A DNA stretch of 64,000 nt from Promicromonospora sp. MEB111 (GTDB taxonomy: Bacteria > Actinomycetota > Actinomycetes > Actinomycetales > Cellulomonadaceae). The position numbers and the translations under genes are program-made. The stretch covers positions 97,121-161,120 of the forward strand of contig NZ_JARVSD010000006.1 of NCBI RefSeq assembly GCF_030209445.1, written 5' to 3'. Of the stretch, positions 17,861-25,431 are shown piece after piece; the first letter of the stretch is position 1; each line of letters opens with the position of its first letter. Under the pieces are notes generated by a model. It was not told the DNA's origin. It did no database searches and worked only from the letters and a program-made list of their open reading frames with translations.

Positions 17861-20044
17861 ATGTCTGCTGGTGATGAATACGCGGTGCTGAGCGCGGCCG
17901 GGGTGTCGCTCGTGCTCGACCTCGCGGGCGAGATGCCCCGGGTGCTGCACTGGGGCGAGGACCTCGGCGACGTCGGCCCCGACGGCGTCGCCGCGCTGCG
18001 GGAGTCCGGGCTGACGGCGCGGGTCGCCAACTCCCCGGAGGCGCCGCGCGCGCTCACGCTCCTGCCCGTGGAGCGGGACACCTGGTCCGGTCTGCCGGGC
18101 CTCGAGGGCCACCGCGCCGGGACGGCGACCACGCCGCGCCCGGAGCTGGTGGGGGCGCGCGTCGAGGTGCCGGCCGACGGCGTCGGCGGCACGGTGCGCC
18201 TGGACCTGCGCGAGCCGGTCGCGGACCTCGCGCTGGCGGCCGAGGTGGAGCTGGAGGCAACGGGCGTCCTGCGGGTGCGGTGGACGGTGACCGCGGGCGG
18301 TCAGAGTGCGGATGCCTACGACCTCGCGCACGTCGTGGCGCTGCTGCCCCTCCCGGCGCGCGCCACGGAGGTGCTCGACTTCAGCGGGCGCTGGAGCCGG
18401 GAGCGGCAGCCGCAGCGGCTGCCGCTGGTGGACGGCACGCACCTGCGCGAGGTGCGCCGGGGCAAGCCGGGGCTCGACTCGCCCTACCTGGTCGCCGTCG
18501 GCACGCCGGGCTTCGCCCACCGCACGGGCGAGGTCTGGGCGGCCCACGTGGCCTGGAGCGGCGACCAGCGCTGGATCGTGCAGCGCCTGCCCGAGGGCGC
18601 GGGCGCGCACGCGGCCGTGCTCGGCGGCGGCGAGCTGCTGCGCCCCGGCGAGGTGCGGCTGGGCCCGGGGGAGAGCTACGCGGCGCCGGACGTGCTGTTC
18701 GCGTGGTCGGACGCCGGGCTGGACGGCCTCGCCGACCGGTTCCACCGCCGTACCCGCGCCCGCCGTCCGCGCCGGGCGCCGCAGCCCCTGGTGCTCAACA
18801 CGTGGGAGGCCGTCTACTTCGACCACGACCTGGGCCGGCTCGGCGAGCTCGTGGACCGGGCGGCCCGCGTGGGCGTGGAGCGGATCGTGCTCGACGACGG
18901 CTGGTTCCGCGGCCGGCGGGACGACACGGCGGGTCTCGGCGACTGGCAGATCGAGGCGGACGTCTGGCCCGACGGGCTCGACCCCTTCGTGGCGCGGGTG
19001 CGCGAGGCGGGGATGGAGTTCGGGCTGTGGTTCGAGCCCGAGATGGTCAACCTCGACTCCGACCTGGCGCGCCTGCACCCCGAGTGGCTGCTGGCGCCGT
19101 CGGCGGGGGTGGGCTCCAGCTTCCGCAACCAGTACGTGCTCGACGTCGCGCACCCCGACGCGTACGCGTACCTGCTGGAGTCGATCTCGAAGCTGGTGGA
19201 GCGCTACGAGATCGCCTACATCAAGTGGGACCACAACCGGGAGCTGCACGAGGCGGTGGTGCGCGGCGGCGCCGCCGGGGACCGGCCGGGCGTGCGGCGG
19301 CAGACGCTGGCGCTCTACGCCCTGCTGGACGAGCTGCACGACAGGCACCCGGGGCTGGAGATCGAGAGCTGCGCGTCGGGTGGCGGGCGCATCGACCTCG
19401 GCATCCTGGAGCGCACCGAGCGGGTGTGGACCTCGGACTGCAACGACCCCGTGGAGCGCCAGCAGATCCAGCTCTGGAGCGAGCTGCTGCTGCCGCCGGA
19501 GCTGCTGGGCTCGCACGTGGGCGCGGAGCGGGCGCACACCACGAACCGCGTCACCGACCTGTCCTTCCGGCTGGTGACGGCGGCGTTCGCCGCGCCCGGG
19601 ATCGAGTGGGACATCACCGGCTGCACCGAGGACGAGATGGAGCGGCTGACGTCCTGGGCCGCGTTCGTCACGTCGCGGCGGGACCTGCTGCACGGGGGAG
19701 TGCGCGTGCACGCGGACCTCGCCGACGAGCAGACGCTGCTGCACGGCACCGTGTCCGAGGACCGTGCGCGGGCACTGTTCGCGTGGGTGCGGCTGGCGAG
19801 CTCGGCCGGGCCGCAGACGGCGCGGGTGCCGTTCCCGGGCCTCGACCGCGACCGGGTCTACGTGGTGCGCGTGCCGGACGCGTTCGGCACGGCCGCCGTG
19901 CACGGCCAGGAGCCCGCCTGGATCGCGCGGGCCCGCGGCGCGGAGGGCTTCCGGGCGTCCGGCGCGATCCTCGCCGGCGCGGGCCTGACGCTGCCGGTGC
20001 TCCAGCCGGCGTCGGGCATGGTGCTGGAGCTCACAGCAGAGTGA
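17861..20044 (+). CDS. GH36 alpha-galactosidase
   Basis: 727 residues, the normal length for the family. Start 17861 follows GGGGTGG; earlier starts would run into the divergent promoter. It has an N-terminal beta-sandwich, then a TIM barrel: LVLNTWEAVYFDHD, LDDGWFRGRRDD, FGLWFEPEMVNLDSDL and the nucleophile D457 in YIKWDHNREL. ESCASGGGRIDLGIL follows, then acid/base D526 in WTSDCNDPVERQQIQ. No signal peptide is seen, so it removes alpha-galactose from imported oligosaccharides (raffinose-type or galactomannan fragments). It is divergent from the permease operon and convergent with the GH27 gene, separated by a 14-bp hairpin. Confidence 0.96.
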   Translation: MSAGDEYAVLSAAGVSLVLDLAGEMPRVLHWGEDLGDVGPDGVAALRESGLTARVANSPEAPRALTLLPVERDTWSGLPGLEGHRAGTATTPRPELVGARVEVPADGVGGTVRLDLREPVADLALAAEVELEATGVLRVRWTVTAGGQSADAYDLAHVVALLPLPARATEVLDFSGRWSRERQPQRLPLVDGTHLREVRRGKPGLDSPYLVAVGTPGFAHRTGEVWAAHVAWSGDQRWIVQRLPEGAGAHAAVLGGGELLRPGEVRLGPGESYAAPDVLFAWSDAGLDGLADRFHRRTRARRPRRAPQPLVLNTWEAVYFDHDLGRLGELVDRAARVGVERIVLDDGWFRGRRDDTAGLGDWQIEADVWPDGLDPFVARVREAGMEFGLWFEPEMVNLDSDLARLHPEWLLAPSAGVGSSFRNQYVLDVAHPDAYAYLLESISKLVERYEIAYIKWDHNRELHEAVVRGGAAGDRPGVRRQTLALYALLDELHDRHPGLEIESCASGGGRIDLGILERTERVWTSDCNDPVERQQIQLWSELLLPPELLGSHVGAERAHTTNRVTDLSFRLVTAAFAAPGIEWDITGCTEDEMERLTSWAAFVTSRRDLLHGGVRVHADLADEQTLLHGTVSEDRARALFAWVRLASSAGPQTARVPFPGLDRDRVYVVRVPDAFGTAAVHGQEPAWIARARGAEGFRASGAILAGAGLTLPVLQPASGMVLELTAE

Positions 20045-20048
20045 ACGG

Positions 20049-20087
20049 GTCAGACGCTCAGGCCCTCGGGGGACCTGAGCGTCTGAC
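20049..20087. terminator. Bidirectional terminator between GH36 and GH27 genes
   Basis: Perfect 14-bp arms (20049-20062 GTCAGACGCTCAGG; 20074-20087) with an 11-nt loop, placed between two convergent stops. It can serve both strands. Confidence 0.85.
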
Positions 20088-20099
20088 ACGTCGGGGGTG

Positions 20100-22553
20100 T
20101 CAGCGCGAGAAGCGGAAGCCGTCGCTCCGGATCGGCGCGTCCGAGCCGTTCACCACCACGATGCGGTGGCTGCCGCGCTTGAGGCCGGAGACGGAGTACA
20201 GCTCCTGCTGCGTGCGGCGGGCCGCGGAGCTCGTGTCCACGGTCTGCTTGAGCACCCCGTCCACGTAGACGTGCACGGGACCCTGGTCGGGCGCCGTCGG
20301 CGCGATCCACGTCACCCCGGTTCCCGTGAACGTGAGGTCGGTCCAGGCCTCGCCACCGGCGGTGTGCACGTCGTCGGCGGCGTCGCCGCGGAACGCGAAC
20401 GCCAGCGCGGTGTCGCCCGCGGGCAGGGCCGTGAGGAACCCGGCCGACAGCACGACCGCCTGGCCGTCGGCGGTCCAGTCCGTGCCCCGCTCCAGGACGG
20501 TGTCGCCGTGCCGGATCGCGGTGAGCTCACCCGGGTCGCGGGCCAGCTCGACGCGGGTCGCCTCGGCCTGCTCGTCGGGCACCACGATCGCGTTCGGCGT
20601 CACCAGGTTCTCCTGCTCCACGTCGATCCGGTCCAGGAGCATGAACCGCCCGGACTTCTTCTCCACGCGCAGCGTGTGCTCGCCGTCCGCGAGGTCCGAC
20701 GTCGTCCACACCGCCTGCTGGCTCTCGCGCGGCGTCCCGGCCGGCAGTGACGCGTCGACCGTCTCGACGAGCTCGCCGTCGAGGTAGACCGCCACCTCGC
20801 CCTGCGACTCGTCGCGCTCGGTCACGTACGTCACGCCGGTGCCGCGGAAGGTCAGCTCGAAGGCGTCGCCGTCCTTCTCGGTCCAGTGCACGTCGTCCTC
20901 GTGGTCGCCCAGCCCGCGGCCGGTGCTGTGGCTCCAGCTCCCGGAGTAGGAGATCTCGGCGGCGTCGTCGTTGAGCTGCTCGACGCGGGCGTCGGTGTCG
21001 CCCGGCGCGGGCGCCTCGTCGCCGTCCGCCACGACCGAGACCGCGAGGTCCTGCGACGTCGCCGCGACCTCCTGGTTGCCGTTGCGCTGCCAGTCGCCGC
21101 CGTAGCCCACCTGGAGCACGTCGTCGTTCACCGTCGACGCCGCGCGACCGGCGGGCGTGACCCGCAGCAGCCGCACGCCGTGCGGCGGCACGTCGGTGGC
21201 CGTGAAGCCGTCGGTGAACGAGCCGAGGTTCTTGCGTGCCCACACGTCACGCACCTTGTGGCCGCCGTCGGCGAGCCCGAGGTCCGTCCAGTCGGCCGTG
21301 ATGTCGGCGTCGGTCGAGCCGAGGTTGAAGAGCCCGACCACGTACGAGCCGTCGTCCTGCAGCGAGTACCAGACCTGCCGCTTGCCCGCCGTCGAGACGG
21401 GGTGCGCCGGGATCGCGGCCTGGTTGATCGCGATGACCTCCTCGTTGGTCAGCAGGCTCAGGCCGAACGTGTCGAGCTGCGTGAGGTCGTTCCCGGTGTA
21501 CATCGGGGCCGCGGAGATGGCCCACAGGCTGGTCGCGGTGCGGCGCTCGTCCTGCGTCAGGCCGTCCATGCGGCCGTTGCCGACGTTGAGCGAGTCGAGG
21601 TCGCCGAACCCGCCCGGACCGGTGTGCCGCCACCACTGCTCCGCCTTGGGGAACAGGCGCGCGATGTTGGGCCACGTGGTCAGGGCCTCGTTCTCGCAGT
21701 AGCACTCGACGTCCCAGTCGACCCGCCAGCCGTCGGCCTTCTCCTTCCAGTAGTCCGCGTAGGCCGGGTCGAGCGCCCAGGACAGCTCGAACCAGATGCC
21801 GCGGCCGTGCAGCGCGTCGGACCAGGCCGCGACGTCGCGGCGGGCGTCGAGCGACAGGTCGGAGATGCCGGAGCCGGGGGTCACGCTGTCGAACTTGACG
21901 AAGTCGACGCCCCAGTCGTCCAGCAGGGCGCCGATGGAGTCGATGTACTTGGTCGTGCAGGGGTCGTCGAAGTCGAGCGCCCAGCCGATGCCCCAGTAGT
22001 CGGCGCGGGTCAGCGGCTGCTTGACGATGTCACCGGTGCTGCAGCCCGGCGCGTTCCAGACCGGCAGGTCGGCCTCGTACACCTCGGGCCCGATGCCCGG
22101 GATGAAGTACAGCCCGAACTTCTGGCCGTTGTCGTGCACGTGGTCGATCACGGCCTGGAGGCCGTCCGGGTACAGCGACGTGCTGGGGGTGGGGCGGCCG
22201 TACTCGTCGACGCCGTCGTTCCAGCCCGCGTCCACGTTGATGCGGTCGTAGCCGTAGCGCTGCAGCTTGGTGTGCATGGCGTCCGACTGGGCGATGAGCT
22301 GGTCGGCGTCGATCCAGCGGCCGTCGCCGCTGTAGACCTGCATGCTGAAGCTGCTCCAGCCCATGTACGGCGCCGTGGCGAGGTCGCCGGGCTCGACGCG
22401 GGGCACGGGCGCCGGGGGCGTGGGTGCGGGGTCGGCGGCGGCCTCGGCCGAGGGGGCCGTGGCGACCGCGGGAGCGGCGGAGCCGGCGGCCACGAGGCCG
22501 ACGAGGGCGAGTCCGCACAGCGCCTGCCGTAGCAGGCGTCGGGGGCTTGTCAT
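20100..22553 (-). CDS. Secreted GH27 alpha-galactosidase-like enzyme with X2 and beta-sandwich modules
   Basis: 817 residues; ATG 22553 with GGAGAG upstream. A Sec signal (about 1-40) is followed by a Pro/Ala linker. The GH27 barrel spans about 55-430: PYMGWSSFSMQVYSGDGRWID, YGYDRINVDAGWNDG, nucleophile D222 in VDFVKFDSVTP, and WRVDWDVECYC in the region of the acid/base. A C-terminal all-beta domain of the GH27 type follows. Next comes a sugar-binding-like sandwich (TEKDGDAFELTFRGTGVTYV), an X2-type Ig module (about 635-715) and a second copy of the sandwich (LTFTGTGVTWIAP). It cleaves alpha-galactose, or possibly beta-L-arabinopyranose, from polymer outside the cell and complements the cytoplasmic GH36. 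Confidence 0.9.
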   Translation of the reverse strand: MTSPRRLLRQALCGLALVGLVAAGSAAPAVATAPSAEAAADPAPTPPAPVPRVEPGDLATAPYMGWSSFSMQVYSGDGRWIDADQLIAQSDAMHTKLQRYGYDRINVDAGWNDGVDEYGRPTPSTSLYPDGLQAVIDHVHDNGQKFGLYFIPGIGPEVYEADLPVWNAPGCSTGDIVKQPLTRADYWGIGWALDFDDPCTTKYIDSIGALLDDWGVDFVKFDSVTPGSGISDLSLDARRDVAAWSDALHGRGIWFELSWALDPAYADYWKEKADGWRVDWDVECYCENEALTTWPNIARLFPKAEQWWRHTGPGGFGDLDSLNVGNGRMDGLTQDERRTATSLWAISAAPMYTGNDLTQLDTFGLSLLTNEEVIAINQAAIPAHPVSTAGKRQVWYSLQDDGSYVVGLFNLGSTDADITADWTDLGLADGGHKVRDVWARKNLGSFTDGFTATDVPPHGVRLLRVTPAGRAASTVNDDVLQVGYGGDWQRNGNQEVAATSQDLAVSVVADGDEAPAPGDTDARVEQLNDDAAEISYSGSWSHSTGRGLGDHEDDVHWTEKDGDAFELTFRGTGVTYVTERDESQGEVAVYLDGELVETVDASLPAGTPRESQQAVWTTSDLADGEHTLRVEKKSGRFMLLDRIDVEQENLVTPNAIVVPDEQAEATRVELARDPGELTAIRHGDTVLERGTDWTADGQAVVLSAGFLTALPAGDTALAFAFRGDAADDVHTAGGEAWTDLTFTGTGVTWIAPTAPDQGPVHVYVDGVLKQTVDTSSAARRTQQELYSVSGLKRGSHRIVVVNGSDAPIRSDGFRFSR

Positions 22554-22652
22554 GGGTGCTGCTCTCCATCCTTGACGAGGATGCGCGTTGGCGACGTGCG
22601 GAACGGCACTGTTCCAGGCGCTGGACGCAGCCCGGCGGGCGATACGTCCTTT

Positions 22653-22667
22653 TTTGACGCGATCAAA
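22653..22667. promoter_or_regulatory. Inverted repeat upstream of the GH27 gene
   Basis: TTTGA-CGCGA-TCAAA is a perfect 5-bp inverted repeat in the AT-richest part of the GH27/GH2 divergent region. It is about 100 bp upstream of the GH27 start and 46 bp before the GH2 -35. It may be an operator or overlap a GH27 promoter (TTGATC-N16-TATCGC on the minus strand). Confidence 0.4.
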
Positions 22668-22712
22668 TAACCACAGCCCGGACCCTCCGCGCAAGGGCCG
22701 GGCGGGACTTGC

Positions 22713-22743
22713 TTGACAGCGGAAAGAAATTCCTGGAACGCTC
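22713..22743 (+). promoter_or_regulatory. Promoter/operator block of the beta-mannosidase gene
   Basis: TTGACA (22713-22718), GCGGAAA, then ACGCTC at 22738-22743. Sequence and spacing match the block upstream of the permease operon. The spacer here also contains GGAAAGAAATTCC, which has GGAA/TTCC ends in inverted orientation. Confidence 0.75.
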
Positions 22744-22782
22744 GTCCCGCTCTGCCCGATCCGAGAATCCCTGGTGGCCCCC

Positions 22783-25278
22783 ATGCTCACGCGCACCGCC
22801 GCGCCCGGTCCCTGGACCCTGCACCTCGACACCGCCGGACCCGACGCGGACCCCGCGGTCCTCGCCGGTCTGCCCGTCCCGGCCACGGTCCCCGGCACCG
22901 TCCACACCGACCTGCTGGCCGCCGGGCTCATCGAGGACCCGTACCTCGACCGCAACGAGCTGCTGACGCCGTGGATCGGCCGCTCGCGCTGGCGCTACGA
23001 GACGACGCTGCCGGCGGCCTCGCTGCCCGTCGCGCCGGGCGCGGAGCGCACCGACCTCGTGCTCGACGGCCTCGACACGCTCGCCACGGTGTACGTCGAC
23101 GGCGCGGAGCGCCTGCGCACCCGCAACATGTTCCGCTCCTACCGCGTCGCCCTCGATCCGGCCGACGACGCCGGTGCGGCCGAGGTCGCGGTGGTGTTCG
23201 ACGCGCCCTGGGGTCCCTTCGACGAGCTCGACGAGGACACGCGGCGCGCGTTCGACTCGCCGTCGGCGCACATCCGCAAGATGGCCTGCAACTTCGGCTG
23301 GGACTGGGGTCCCACGCTGGTCACCGCCGGCATCTGGCGCCCCGTGCGCATCGAGTCGTGGTCGGTCGCGCGGCTCGCCGAGACGCGGGTCGAGGTGCGC
23401 GCCGAGCGCGCCGGGGCCGGCTGGCGCGGCGTCGTCGAGGTGGGCGTGGAGCTCGAACGGACCGCGACGGCGCACGACGTCGCCCTGGTCGTGCGGGTGG
23501 CGGGCGCCGAGCGGAGCGTCGTGGTGCCCGCCGCGGAGACCTCGGCGCGGCTCGTGGTCGAGGTCCCGGTGGCGGACGCCGACCTGTGGTGGCCGCGCGG
23601 CGCCGGCGCGCAGCCGCTCCACGACCTGGAGGTCGAGCTGCTCGACCGCGTCACGGGTGAGGCGCTCGACCGCGACGACCGGCGGGTCGGCTTCCGCTCC
23701 GTCGAGGTGCGCCGGGACCGGGATGCCGACGGCGAGTCGTTCGCGTTCGTGGTCAACGGGCGCCCGGTCGCCGCGCTCGGCTTCAACTGGATCCCCGACG
23801 ACTGCTTCCCGCACCGCGTGACGCACGACGACGTCGCCGCCCGGCTCCGCGACGCGGCCGAGGCGAACGCGAACATCCTGCGCGTGTGGGGTGGCGGCCT
23901 CTACGAGTCGGACGACTTCTACGCGCAGTGCGACGAGCTCGGGTTCCTGGTCTGGCAGGACTTCGCCTTCGCGTGCGCGCCGTACCCGGAGCACGAGTGG
24001 ATGCTGGAAGAGGTCGAGGCGGAGGCGCGCGAGAACATCGTCCGCCTGATGTCGCACCCCTCGCTGGTGATCTGGAACGGCAACAACGAGAACTGGCTCG
24101 GCTGGGACGACTGGGGCTGGAAGGAGCGCCTCGGCGACCGGCCCTGGGGCGAGCGGTACTACCTGGACGTGCTGCCGCGGGTGGTCGCCGACGTCAGCCC
24201 GCACGCCTTCTACTGGCCCGGCAGCCCGTACTCGGGCACCCCGGAGGTGTACTCGAACGACCGCTCCCGCGGCGTGGTGCACCTGTGGGACGGCTGGAAC
24301 GAGCAGGGCTACCAGGTCTTCCTTCAGGACCGGGTGCGGTTCGTCTCCGAGTTCGGCTGGCAGGGCCCGCCCGCCTGGCGCACGCTGACGGACGCCGTGC
24401 ACGACGACCCCCTGCTGCCGGACTCGGCCGGCGTGCTGCACCACCAGAAGGCGGTCGACGGCTCCCTCAAGCTGTCGCGCGGCCTGGCGCCGTACTTCGA
24501 CGAGCCCACAGGGATGGCCGACTGGCACTGGGCGATGCAGCTCAACCAGGCGCGCGCCCTGACCTTCGCGATCGAGCACTTCCGTTCGCTGCGCCCGCTG
24601 AACATGGGCTCGATCGTGTGGCAGCTCAACGACTGCTGGCCGGTCGCGTCGTGGGCGGTGGTCGACTCCGCCGGGCGGCGCCGGCCCGCCTGGTTCGCGG
24701 TGCGCGCCGCGTTCGCGCCGCGGCTCGCGACGATCCAGCCGCGCGACGGCGGCCTCGCGCTCGTCCTGGTCAACGACGGCGTCGAGGCATGGGCGGGGTC
24801 GGCGACGGTTCGCCGCGTCGGCCTGGACGGCCGCGTGCTCGCCGAGCAGCCGGTCACGTTCGAGGTCGGATCGGTGGCGGGCACGACCCTGCCCCTCGAC
24901 CCGGCACTGGGCACCCCGGGCGACGCCGCCGCCGAGCTCCTGGTGGCCGACGTCGACGGCGCGGCCCGCGCCTGGCGGTACTTCACCGTGGACCGCGACC
25001 TCGCCTACCCGCGTCCGCGGCTCGACGTCAAGGCGGTGCCGCTCGACGGCGGCGACGTCGAGGTCACGGTCACCACGGACACGTTCGTGCGGGACCTGAC
25101 GCTGCACGCCGACCGGCTCGACGCCGGGGCCGCGGTGGGCGACGCGCTCGTCACGCTGCTGCCCGGGGAGTCGGCGACCTTCCGGATCGCGGGAGCCGAC
25201 CCGGCGCTTGCCGGGACTCTGGCGGACACGGTCCAGGGCGGGGAGGTGCTGCGGCACGCGGGCGACCTGGTCGCCTGA
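22783..25278 (+). CDS. GH2 beta-mannosidase
   Basis: 831 residues from ATG 22783; a GTG at 22774 is an alternative. The N-terminal GH2 sugar-binding domain includes PATVPGTVHTDLLAAGLI and the beta-mannosidase hallmark KMACNFGWDWGPTL. Ig-like and TIM-barrel domains follow. Acid/base E436 lies in WNGNNEN and nucleophile E523 in FVSEFGWQG; GSIVWQLNDCWPVASWAVVD is the family C-terminal barrel motif. No signal peptide is present, so it hydrolyses manno-oligosaccharides in the cytoplasm. Its promoter duplicates the one of the sugar ABC operon, and the enzyme is likely induced with it. A weak stem (GTTCGG/CCGAAC) follows the stop. Confidence 0.95.
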   Translation: MLTRTAAPGPWTLHLDTAGPDADPAVLAGLPVPATVPGTVHTDLLAAGLIEDPYLDRNELLTPWIGRSRWRYETTLPAASLPVAPGAERTDLVLDGLDTLATVYVDGAERLRTRNMFRSYRVALDPADDAGAAEVAVVFDAPWGPFDELDEDTRRAFDSPSAHIRKMACNFGWDWGPTLVTAGIWRPVRIESWSVARLAETRVEVRAERAGAGWRGVVEVGVELERTATAHDVALVVRVAGAERSVVVPAAETSARLVVEVPVADADLWWPRGAGAQPLHDLEVELLDRVTGEALDRDDRRVGFRSVEVRRDRDADGESFAFVVNGRPVAALGFNWIPDDCFPHRVTHDDVAARLRDAAEANANILRVWGGGLYESDDFYAQCDELGFLVWQDFAFACAPYPEHEWMLEEVEAEARENIVRLMSHPSLVIWNGNNENWLGWDDWGWKERLGDRPWGERYYLDVLPRVVADVSPHAFYWPGSPYSGTPEVYSNDRSRGVVHLWDGWNEQGYQVFLQDRVRFVSEFGWQGPPAWRTLTDAVHDDPLLPDSAGVLHHQKAVDGSLKLSRGLAPYFDEPTGMADWHWAMQLNQARALTFAIEHFRSLRPLNMGSIVWQLNDCWPVASWAVVDSAGRRRPAWFAVRAAFAPRLATIQPRDGGLALVLVNDGVEAWAGSATVRRVGLDGRVLAEQPVTFEVGSVAGTTLPLDPALGTPGDAAAELLVADVDGAARAWRYFTVDRDLAYPRPRLDVKAVPLDGGDVEVTVTTDTFVRDLTLHADRLDAGAAVGDALVTLLPGESATFRIAGADPALAGTLADTVQGGEVLRHAGDLVA

Positions 25279-25395
25279 CCTCGCACGTTCGGGAGCCGCC
25301 GAACTTCTCATCTGTGCAATTGCGCTGGTCAGCAGCGTGATTGACCTTGTGGCCGTCGTCGTCGGGGGCGCAGATTTGCGCTCATTACCCCACGG

Positions 25396-25410
25396 CGGGG
25401 CAAAGCCCCG
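25396..25410 (+). other. Short leader hairpin before the subtilase gene
   Basis: CGGGGC-AAA-GCCCCG forms a compact stem in the untranslated leader, 13 bases before the GGAG ribosome site (25423-25426) of the subtilase gene. A second small stem (GCGCA/TGCGC) lies just upstream. It could affect mRNA stability or translation. I cannot match it to a known riboswitch by eye. Confidence 0.35.
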
Positions 25411-25431
25411 GCCACGAACCATGGAGTGAAC

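Noticed and set aside
25290..25431. c-di-GMP-I riboswitch before the subtilase
   Set aside because: Only a GCAAAGCC-CGGCC segment resembles the consensus; the CAAACC and GGGTT-ACC parts are not visible, so it was not called as such.
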